Positions 34,114 to 42,130 of a stretch of DNA of 64,000 nucleotides are shown in pieces. Within the stretch, counting starts at the first letter, position 1, and each line of letters starts with the position of its first letter. The translations under genes were made by a program, and so were the position numbers. The DNA is taken from assembly GCF_020905345.1 (NCBI RefSeq), contig NZ_JAJJMO010000001.1:4774001-4838000 (forward strand), written 5' to 3'. The stretch is from Flavobacterium pisciphilum (lineage in GTDB: Bacteria > Bacteroidota > Bacteroidia > Flavobacteriales > Flavobacteriaceae). Under the pieces are notes generated by a model. The model did not search any database, was not told the DNA's origin, and was given only the letters and a program-made list of their open reading frames with translations.

Positions 34114-34677
34114 TCACCAAGGGTTTTTTTTCAAAATTGGATTGATAGGAAGGGCGTGATTCAATTCTTTTCCTATTGGAGCCATCCATTCTAAATTATG
34201 TTCATTAAAAATAGCAATATCTCTTATACCAAATGTTATTTTAGCAAGAGCATCAAAAGTTTCATCAGAAATCCAGATAAGTTGGGGTATGGAATCAATA
34301 ACATAAAAATTCCCATTTTCATCCATTAAAACAATACTTTGTTCTATTAAGTCAGCAATGGGATACAATTGAAAGCCAATTAATGTTGAATAATAATATT
34401 CTAAATCATTATTTTTTGTTAAATCAATTTTCTTATCCAATTGATAAGAGTTTATATAATAATTATATAATTTTGTATCATTTAAATAGGAGGTATCAGT
34501 ATTTATCGTTTCAAGTTTGTCTTCAGCATGAATTATTAAATTACCAAATTCACAGAGAAAATCTTGAACCTTTTTTGGAAATATTTTATATAAAATAGTG
34601 TTTTCTATTTGGGCTTTTATAGTTCTATTTTTATGCCATCCAGCTTCATTTAATACAGTTGTTAAATTATTATTCAT
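34114..34677 (-). CDS. SUKH-family immunity protein (SUKH-3-like)
   Basis: A 187-aa cytoplasmic protein, last gene of the accessory locus. The N-terminus AGWHKNRTIKAQIENTILYK followed by FPKKVQDFLCEFGNLII, and the mid part LYPIADLIEQSIVLMDENGNFYVI, match the SUKH (SMI1/KNR4-like) immunity pattern, closest to SUKH-3. Its ATG begins one base after the stop of the deaminase-toxin gene, so the two should be translated together and it most likely neutralises that toxin. The family call is by pattern, not search. Confidence 0.7.
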   Translation of the reverse strand: MNNNLTTVLNEAGWHKNRTIKAQIENTILYKIFPKKVQDFLCEFGNLIIHAEDKLETINTDTSYLNDTKLYNYYINSYQLDKKIDLTKNNDLEYYYSTLIGFQLYPIADLIEQSIVLMDENGNFYVIDSIPQLIWISDETFDALAKITFGIRDIAIFNEHNLEWMAPIGKELNHALPINPILKKNPW

Positions 34678-34678
34678 A

Positions 34679-35551
34679 TTATTCGATTTTTATATTAACA
34701 TTTACTTTTATTTCCTCTATTCCGAAGAAATCTAAAAATGGATTACAACTTAAGCAAGCTGGTTTTATCTCTCCAATTTCAGCAATAATAGTTTTATTTT
34801 TTGCGCCTTTATTTGTTGTCTCAAATGCAATTGATTTTGTCCCTTTTAAAACATCTCTGGCCTCATCTTTTGTCTTAATTTTTATTTTTGTTCTTTTTTC
34901 GTATTCATATAACCATTTAGAAATAGCCTCAGGCTCTGCACATTTTCCATGTTGTCCTCGTCTTATTAATTCTTCAGCGTTTAGAGAAGGGTTTTTAAAC
35001 CAATCATATACTAATGGATGGAGACTTTCAGGTAATTCACCTTCCTTTAACCCTGTTTTGTTACTCACAGCAGAAGTGAATTTAGAGTCTTTTAATAAAA
35101 TACTACCTGCTCCTGGTTTACTACTATTTGACATTTTTGCTACTTCATCGATTATCTTATTTCCTTCAGTATATACAATTGAATTTTCTGTAGTCGATAA
35201 TCCTGGAATATCTCTGATTTTTGATTCACCGAGTAATTTTATTTCTGTACTTTGAATATTCTCTAGCTTTTTCCACTTCAAATACCCACCAACGTCATTA
35301 ATTTCATCAAGATTTTTTGCAACCAGACTAAGTTCTTCTACATTTTTGGTTAGACCAGTTTTTTCATTATAGAGTACTTTCCAGGAATCAAAAGCCTTTT
35401 GCGGGTCTTTTTCGGCAAAAGCTACAAGTTTATCTGATGTATATAGGTCATCTTTAAAGAACTTTATAATAGTTTCACATTGTGCATTTACGTTTAAAAA
35501 TGCAAACAATATGATCCATAAAGTTAAATATATTTTTATTTTATTTCTCAT
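34679..35551 (-). CDS. Secreted deaminase-fold toxin (YwqJ-like)
   Basis: A 290-aa protein with a signal peptide (1-24, ending NVNAQ) and a C-terminal deaminase-like domain. It has zinc-site residues H201-G-K-C204-A-E206 and C266-L-S-C269, the C(A)E...CxxC pattern of YwqJ-type nucleic-acid deaminase toxins. The middle (about 36-100: VAFAEKDPQKAFDSWKVLY) resembles the pre-toxin region of large Bacteroidota toxins. It lacks a large delivery region and a T9SS tail, so it may be a shortened toxin that kept its signal and warhead. It lies between two immunity-type genes. Confidence 0.65.
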   Translation of the reverse strand: MRNKIKIYLTLWIILFAFLNVNAQCETIIKFFKDDLYTSDKLVAFAEKDPQKAFDSWKVLYNEKTGLTKNVEELSLVAKNLDEINDVGGYLKWKKLENIQSTEIKLLGESKIRDIPGLSTTENSIVYTEGNKIIDEVAKMSNSSKPGAGSILLKDSKFTSAVSNKTGLKEGELPESLHPLVYDWFKNPSLNAEELIRRGQHGKCAEPEAISKWLYEYEKRTKIKIKTKDEARDVLKGTKSIAFETTNKGAKNKTIIAEIGEIKPACLSCNPFLDFFGIEEIKVNVNIKIE

Positions 35552-36078
35552 TATCTCTTGTTTTTGATTTTTGCAATTATCTCATCTGTGAGAAGTGGAT
35601 TTTCCCATATCCCCAATATATAAGTGATATCTTCTCCTAGTTGATCTTCTCCTGCTGAGCGCGGTTGGTCTTCTAATTTCCACCGGTTGAATTCAATTAT
35701 TAAGTATTCTTTTTTATCCTCTTCAATCAAAAAAACATTTGCTGACCTCTTGTATAGAGGATTATTTTTTATTATGCTAGTAAAGTACCCTTCATATTCA
35801 GGACTTTCTTGGATGTCAAATTGGTATGTTTTTGAGAGGAAAAATAATTCTTCCTTATTAAAATATTCATTTGTCTGTACATAGGGATTTGCAATCAATC
35901 GTTTCATGTAAATTGACCTATTTCCAGAAGATATAACCTCTCCATTTGAATTTATAAAGCGTATTGTAGGGCGAATTAATTCCTGTTTAATTTGAGCTAT
36001 TCCTTCTGCTATAACTTTTTCTGATCCATCACCGTATTTTTCGGTTTGAATACAATAAAATTTTTCTATTAATTTCAT
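35551..36078 (-). CDS. Probable immunity protein of the 2001-aa toxin
   Basis: A 175-aa protein without signal peptide or recognised family. Its ATG overlaps the toxin stop (ATGA, 36078-36075), and its own TAA overlaps the start of the next gene by one base, the usual toxin-immunity coupling. Its size, cytoplasmic nature and position directly behind the C-terminal toxin domain make immunity the best inference. It shows no similarity that I recognise to IFT, the known antitoxin of mycobacterial TNT. Confidence 0.55.
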   Translation of the reverse strand: MKLIEKFYCIQTEKYGDGSEKVIAEGIAQIKQELIRPTIRFINSNGEVISSGNRSIYMKRLIANPYVQTNEYFNKEELFFLSKTYQFDIQESPEYEGYFTSIIKNNPLYKRSANVFLIEEDKKEYLIIEFNRWKLEDQPRSAGEDQLGEDITYILGIWENPLLTDEIIAKIKNKR

Positions 36079-39000
36079 TTACAATCAATATTTTTTATTA
36101 ATTTATCTACTCTAAAAGTTAAATCTTCTATATCATCTACCCATCTTCCTCCTCGAAAAACGGAGCGCTGAACAATATCATAATGTATTCCATTTATAAA
36201 AGCCTCATCGTGGAATTTCATAGTAGAAGATTCAACTTGTTTTGCTAATCCTTGTTGTGAGACACCATTTTTATTTTTCCAAGGTATTGCATCTCCATAT
36301 CTAAATTTTAAACCGTCTGCTTTTTTTATTCTAAATTTTATATATACCATTCCTTCTTGTATATCTTCTAGTAAGGCTCGTGAATCATAGGTGAAAGGTA
36401 TATCAATTTTATTATATTCATCAAGTTTTACAGGACTCGCAAAACCTCCACCTAATTCTATTACTTCAGTAACTTTGCCATCTGCTTTATCCACTCTTGG
36501 ATTTTGAAAACGATCAAACAAACCACCATTTGCAATAATTTCAGAGGGGCCTAGTTCCCTTTCAATTTTAACGAATCCGCTATAAGGTGGCCAACCTCCA
36601 TTTATTAAGTTTTTTGGATCTGCATGGAAAAAATTATATAGCCCATCCCAATCTTTGTCGCCCCATAATTTATATGCTTCAACTTTTTGATTCATGTTAG
36701 CAGATCCTACCGTTGTCTCAAACGCTTCAAAGGTACCTCTATTTAGCTTTTCAATTCTCGAGATAGTGGAAAGTTCATCTATATTTTTTACTCCTTTAAT
36801 TCCCCATTTTTTCCATAGGTCAGCAAGTTCTAAATTTGTATTAAATTGGTTTAATATTTTTTCATCTTTATACAATAAGATAAATTCATTAACAAGCTTA
36901 TCATCTTTCCAAGCTATTAGTTTTGATTTTAAATTAACGGGAAAGTTTGCTGGAAAAGTAACCGTATTTTCAATTACTTTTTCCAATTTAAGCTTTCCAA
37001 TTGCTTTATTAAGTATTGCAATGTTTTCTATTTTCCCAGTGACTTTTAGGTATTCAATGTCTTTATTTATAGTTATAATTATTGCTTCCTTTGTATCTTT
37101 AGAAAGTTGATTAAATTCTCTAGCAGGGAATTCTTCATTTATATATTTAGCAAAATCTAGTGAGTTTTTTTCTACCTGTACCAGTGTTTCTGTCAATGCA
37201 CCAGTTCTTAGTGCATCTTCAATAGGCAAGGCAGAAATTTTTGTCCATTTGTTCGGCATTGCTAAATCTGTAACAGACAATACTCCTGTGGCTAAACTTG
37301 CTCTGTTAAAGAAAGTGGCTAACTCAGGATTGGTTTCTCTAAAAGCTGTGCCAGCCATGCTAGAAATTGAACTTATTTTATCAGCATAAAAAAGTGCTCT
37401 ACCTAAGGTTGTAAATTGACCACCTGGTATTGCGAGCGTAATTACATCTACTGACGTTTGAATAATATCACTTTGAGTTTGTTCTCTGCCGACTTCGCTT
37501 GCATAATGTATTATTATAGCAGGAACAGGTAATTCTGTGATGTGGTTTTTATCTTTATAGGCTTTAAAATCCCCTAATAAATCTTGTTCTGAATAGTTTT
37601 TAAATAAAATTAAGTCAAAAGGTAGATTTGTACTTTTTGATTTTATTTTATTATTAAATAAACCTCTTTTTATATTTTGCTCAATTGTAATTCCTCTTGA
37701 CTTTGCATCGTATGAAGTTGTAACTGAATTAAATTTATCCGAGTTCTCATCATATTCATAAAACATTCCAATGACCAAATCATTTGAAAAACTATTTTTC
37801 ATGTCAGACCAACCTCTTCTAAAAATATTTTGATAATCATGTTCTATAATTTTAAACTTAGAATCTTTAACAGATAAATCATTTATAGAAAGAGTTGCAT
37901 ATTTATCATTAATTGCTTTGTAATCATTTTTAAAACGATTACTTTTTAGATAATATTGATAAAATACTTTCATTAATTCTTTTCTATTATTTCCAGAGAA
38001 AAGAAAGTTACTATCATTTACTTTTTCAAAAAAAACATACCATAGAGGGAAGTCTTTTTCAACTAAAGGACCTGGGCTTAATCCCATAGGAGTTGAAACA
38101 GTTGACGTTATTTCCATCTTTTGATTATGAGTTTCTAATAAACTAATTAAAACGTCACTGTCAAATTTGGCATATTTTATAATGTCAACTATAATTTTTT
38201 CTTCCTCATTGCTCCATAAATTTCTCTTTAGTAAGATTTGAACAAGTTCTAATGCTTTGTTTGATTCTAATTTTTGGAATTCTAACTCAGTAGCTAATTT
38301 TAAACATGCTATTTGTTCTTCATTTATAGAAGTTATTTTAGTATCAAATAAAGTCTTTAAACATTCATTGTTAAGTTTAATTTGCTCGTTTAACGAGGTA
38401 TCAAAATATTGAAAGTATTTCTCAAAGTATTTAGATTTATTATTGTCATTAAATCTTACATTGATAAAATCATATTTTTTAATGTTTCCTCTCCATCCTT
38501 CAGGGTTACTGCTTTCTGTTCTAAAATTTTCATTCCACTTGTAGGTAATTGTATTTCCAATAGGTGAATATATTGAGGAAGTGGGTTGGGTATAATAAGT
38601 ATCAGTAAATCTCTCAAAGAATTTAGGATAAACAACTCGCATCTCGGCTATTTTATTTACCCATAATTGTTCAGGTTTTCCAAAATGAGTTTTTAGCATT
38701 TCTTGGGTGTCTTTATTATAACACCAAGAACATACGCTTACATTTGCTTTGAGTTCTTTATTTAAAGGGACTAAGAATTTGGTAGAGTATGGTGATATTT
38801 TATTTATAAAATCAATAAGACTTAAATCGTTCGTAGCCCCACTTTTATATTGAGATAGAGTTTCGTGTTCAATTGTAGGATTTAATGATAATTTGAATAT
38901 TGCATAATTTGAATTTTCGTTAATCAATGGATAAATGAATCCATTTACTTTACTGAAATCAGTTAAATCTTTATATACTTCGCCATTTTTATTTACATAT

Positions 39001-42000
39001 CCTTTATTTGAATCGATTATATACTCCAGTGATGTTTTTTCATCAATCTTTAATGTAAAACGTTCTAAACTACCTGTTTTAGTATTATTATTGTATGTGT
39101 TATCTTTAGGATTATTTCTATCGCCTGTAACTGACCCATAAGTGAATTCATATTTAATTAACTTGTCCTTAGGTATAGAGACTATTTGTCCTTGGCTTGT
39201 TATAAAGGATAATGTTTTCTTATCTAAATTTAAAAAATCATTAGGGATTTCGATTGATGTTACAATATTTTCACCAGCTTCATCTCCTTGAAACAGATAT
39301 AATTGCAGTCCTGGAGCATGAAGAACCTGCCAATCATTGTGACTAAATTCCGTTCCTGTACCATAATCCATTAGTAGATCAGTAGGAGAGGTAGTTTTGT
39401 ATTCTGTGAACGGGTGTTGCAATCCAAAAACACCATGTCCTAATTCGTGTGCAATGGTTTTTGTAGTACTGCCTTTGTCTTCTTCTTTATCTGTTGCTTT
39501 ACTAAATATGAATCCAAATTGGCGTTTTAGTGGCATAAAACCAGCTAAACCTTTAGATGAAGGAATATTTGTAACTAAAACATAATACGAATCTTTTTCG
39601 TAGGTTATTTGTGTTTTTATGTAAGCTATTATTGCCTGTTGTTCTGCAGTATATTGTGCTAGCCATCCACTGTCACCACATTCGATAGTATTTTTAGGGT
39701 AATAACTGCTAGGTAAATTTACATTTTGAGTTGATACATTAAATTTAACTCCAGCTTTGTTGTATATGGCATTAAGATCATTTTCAACATTAGTAATTGA
39801 AGCGTTATTAATGCTTATTACTTTTAGGTTAATGTTTTTTTGAGATAGGTGCCACATATTCATGGTTCCTGCAATATCATAGTTTCCTGCAATTGCTTTC
39901 GGATCTTTCGGATCTTTTGAAGCAGTAGGTTTTACAGTTGCAATAATGGTTTCTTTAGCAAAATCTAAAGTGCGTTTTACATCTATGGTTGCTGTATTAC
40001 CAGACCAAGTAGATTTTATCTCTGTTCCGGTTTGGGTTTTAAAGACGATATCGTCTTTAGTTTTTCCATTTTTGAATGTTGCAGTTGCAGTTACAATATC
40101 TGTACTATTTGGGCTATCAGAAATTGCTTTGTAACTTACTTTATATGGATTTCCATTTTTTTGCGGAATTGTTTCGTATGTTTTACTCAGGTTACCGTTA
40201 TCTGTTGCAGGAGCAACATCAAAAGCATAAAATCCATTGCCTTTAGAAAATAGAATGGTAACATCCTCAGAAGAGATTTGTGCTACATCTCCACCAGAAC
40301 CCATTCCATTTGTATTTTTAGATGTAGGTATTCCTCCAGGAGCTAATTGTCCTGTTTGTGCAATATCTCCAGGAGGTGCATTTGGAGGAACTGCATATTG
40401 TTTACCATCTTTATCGGTAAATATTATGTCATTAGCTGTTTTAGGCTCTATAAACGAGACACCATCTGGTCCAGTTACAGTAATAGTACCATCTGGATTT
40501 TTTACAACTTTGTCGATGACAAATTGTATGTCTTTCTGTACAATATTACCTATATCACCAAATACATCATTTATTAATGGATCTAAATCACCTACACCGC
40601 TCCATGTAGGATCATAACTAGCTATTATTTCTCCTGAAATTAACTTGAAATCGGTATTAACACCAATATTGTTAAATGTAATTCGGATGCGGGAGAATTT
40701 TCCAATATTGGTTTTTTCTCCACCCAATGCATCGGCTGCATCGATGAGTTTTCGGAATTTCTCTAAGAATGGTAGTGTTACGTAACCATCTCCCGAAAAT
40801 GTACCGTTACTACCTGAAGAATGCAGTACTACAATAGGGAAATCACCTGCTGTAACAACATCATTAGGGAAAAGATCTGGTAAAGGAGTTTTATTGGCTA
40901 AATCATTCGGATCTGGTTTTATTCCGCAGCCTACAAAAGCAATTTCATCACTAGCCATAGTGGTGAATTCTTTAGTGTTACTATGCGTATATTTACCTAA
41001 ATCGCAAGAAGCTCCTACAGTATACTCGTAAGTAGTATTGGGTTTTAAATTACTTATTGTTGCATATTCACGTGGGGTAACTAATTTATACCATTCTGAG
41101 CTGGCATTCTTTTCACGGTAATTTACTTGGTAATCATAATTGGCAATATCGCCACTCCAAGTGATTTTAGCTTGATCTTGACTTATACTCGTAGTTTCTA
41201 TTGCAAGAGGTGCAGTACAAAACACTTCGTAGGTAAAAGAATAAATTTCGCTATAGCCATTGTTTTTAAATACACCAACCTCTTCAGCATTTGCGAGTGC
41301 TTTTGCTTTTATTCTCCAAGCATATCTTCTTCCAGGGATTAGTTGAGGTTCAGATAGGCTATATTGTAATGTTGTGGTTCTTGTAGTAGTGGTATAAAGA
41401 GGAGGAGAGTAGGCAAAGGCATTTTGTACTGGAGTGTATTTATCCCAGATTTCTACCAATGCGAACTCATATTCTACATTGCTTACATTTATTTGGCGCG
41501 GTGTCCAGCTAAAAATAATATTCTGAATATTTTGCTGCATAATCGAAGCATTATTCAGTGGTAGATTAAGGAATGGCGGATCGTTTTGGAAAATAATGGT
41601 AGTAACGCTAGTCTTGCGAGACAATTTTTTGCCAGTTGCAAAATCATATACTTCTACTGAAAAAGAGTAAATACCTTCAGGAAGTGCTTGTGCATATTGA
41701 TTTGGATTAATTCCTTGTATGTTTTGAAACTGGAAATAAGGTGCTAAATCTATATTAGTAAGTTGTAATGGAAATCCTCCTTCAAGATGAAGTGGTCTTG
41801 CTCCAACTACGAAATCATTGGTAAGAAAAGAAATTCCGTTACCTTGAAAATAGCATTTAAGTCGTACTTGACGATTAGAAATCGTTAAATCGTTAAGAAT
41901 TAATTGCACTTTTATTGGACTATTTATAGTCGTAGCATCAGCATAATTACTTAGGTAAATAGGTGATGGCTGTGTAAGTTGTGTACTTATCGTAACAGGA

Positions 42001-42080
42001 AATGTTTGTGCTGTACCTGCAAAAGCCAAAAGCAAGAAGCTAAGGGTTATGAATAGTTGTAATCGTAGTTTTTTTAACAT
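36075..42080 (-). CDS. Giant polymorphic toxin with embedded metallopeptidase motif and TNT-like C-terminus
   Basis: A 2001-aa exported protein with signal peptide 1-24 (ending AGTAQ). Residues about 25-380 are beta-rich with fibronectin-III-like units (ITWSGDIANYDYQVNYREK, LKPNTTYEYTVGASC), like TANFOR-type Bacteroidota surface proteins. At 878-889 lies HELGHGVFGLQH, a zinc-peptidase HExxH with a third His seven residues after the second and an M904 turn (LLMDYG). The C-terminus (about 1830-2001) has GGLFDRF, GGGFASP, YDSRALLED and GDAIPW...GVSQQGLAKQ, the order of motifs seen in TNT NAD-glycohydrolase toxins. There is no T9SS tail, so the export route is unclear. The immunity-type gene overlaps its stop. 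Confidence 0.7.
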   Translation of the reverse strand: MLKKLRLQLFITLSFLLLAFAGTAQTFPVTISTQLTQPSPIYLSNYADATTINSPIKVQLILNDLTISNRQVRLKCYFQGNGISFLTNDFVVGARPLHLEGGFPLQLTNIDLAPYFQFQNIQGINPNQYAQALPEGIYSFSVEVYDFATGKKLSRKTSVTTIIFQNDPPFLNLPLNNASIMQQNIQNIIFSWTPRQINVSNVEYEFALVEIWDKYTPVQNAFAYSPPLYTTTTRTTTLQYSLSEPQLIPGRRYAWRIKAKALANAEEVGVFKNNGYSEIYSFTYEVFCTAPLAIETTSISQDQAKITWSGDIANYDYQVNYREKNASSEWYKLVTPREYATISNLKPNTTYEYTVGASCDLGKYTHSNTKEFTTMASDEIAFVGCGIKPDPNDLANKTPLPDLFPNDVVTAGDFPIVVLHSSGSNGTFSGDGYVTLPFLEKFRKLIDAADALGGEKTNIGKFSRIRITFNNIGVNTDFKLISGEIIASYDPTWSGVGDLDPLINDVFGDIGNIVQKDIQFVIDKVVKNPDGTITVTGPDGVSFIEPKTANDIIFTDKDGKQYAVPPNAPPGDIAQTGQLAPGGIPTSKNTNGMGSGGDVAQISSEDVTILFSKGNGFYAFDVAPATDNGNLSKTYETIPQKNGNPYKVSYKAISDSPNSTDIVTATATFKNGKTKDDIVFKTQTGTEIKSTWSGNTATIDVKRTLDFAKETIIATVKPTASKDPKDPKAIAGNYDIAGTMNMWHLSQKNINLKVISINNASITNVENDLNAIYNKAGVKFNVSTQNVNLPSSYYPKNTIECGDSGWLAQYTAEQQAIIAYIKTQITYEKDSYYVLVTNIPSSKGLAGFMPLKRQFGFIFSKATDKEEDKGSTTKTIAHELGHGVFGLQHPFTEYKTTSPTDLLMDYGTGTEFSHNDWQVLHAPGLQLYLFQGDEAGENIVTSIEIPNDFLNLDKKTLSFITSQGQIVSIPKDKLIKYEFTYGSVTGDRNNPKDNTYNNNTKTGSLERFTLKIDEKTSLEYIIDSNKGYVNKNGEVYKDLTDFSKVNGFIYPLINENSNYAIFKLSLNPTIEHETLSQYKSGATNDLSLIDFINKISPYSTKFLVPLNKELKANVSVCSWCYNKDTQEMLKTHFGKPEQLWVNKIAEMRVVYPKFFERFTDTYYTQPTSSIYSPIGNTITYKWNENFRTESSNPEGWRGNIKKYDFINVRFNDNNKSKYFEKYFQYFDTSLNEQIKLNNECLKTLFDTKITSINEEQIACLKLATELEFQKLESNKALELVQILLKRNLWSNEEEKIIVDIIKYAKFDSDVLISLLETHNQKMEITSTVSTPMGLSPGPLVEKDFPLWYVFFEKVNDSNFLFSGNNRKELMKVFYQYYLKSNRFKNDYKAINDKYATLSINDLSVKDSKFKIIEHDYQNIFRRGWSDMKNSFSNDLVIGMFYEYDENSDKFNSVTTSYDAKSRGITIEQNIKRGLFNNKIKSKSTNLPFDLILFKNYSEQDLLGDFKAYKDKNHITELPVPAIIIHYASEVGREQTQSDIIQTSVDVITLAIPGGQFTTLGRALFYADKISSISSMAGTAFRETNPELATFFNRASLATGVLSVTDLAMPNKWTKISALPIEDALRTGALTETLVQVEKNSLDFAKYINEEFPAREFNQLSKDTKEAIIITINKDIEYLKVTGKIENIAILNKAIGKLKLEKVIENTVTFPANFPVNLKSKLIAWKDDKLVNEFILLYKDEKILNQFNTNLELADLWKKWGIKGVKNIDELSTISRIEKLNRGTFEAFETTVGSANMNQKVEAYKLWGDKDWDGLYNFFHADPKNLINGGWPPYSGFVKIERELGPSEIIANGGLFDRFQNPRVDKADGKVTEVIELGGGFASPVKLDEYNKIDIPFTYDSRALLEDIQEGMVYIKFRIKKADGLKFRYGDAIPWKNKNGVSQQGLAKQVESSTMKFHDEAFINGIHYDIVQRSVFRGGRWVDDIEDLTFRVDKLIKNIDCK

Positions 42081-42130
42081 CTGGGTAATTTATTTGTAAC
42101 TATTATACTTTTAGATTTTTAATCTTCTTA

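Noticed and set aside
39410..39449. A classical metzincin HExxHxxGxxH site
   Set aside because: The third His is one residue too far; only HExxH plus a shifted His is supported.
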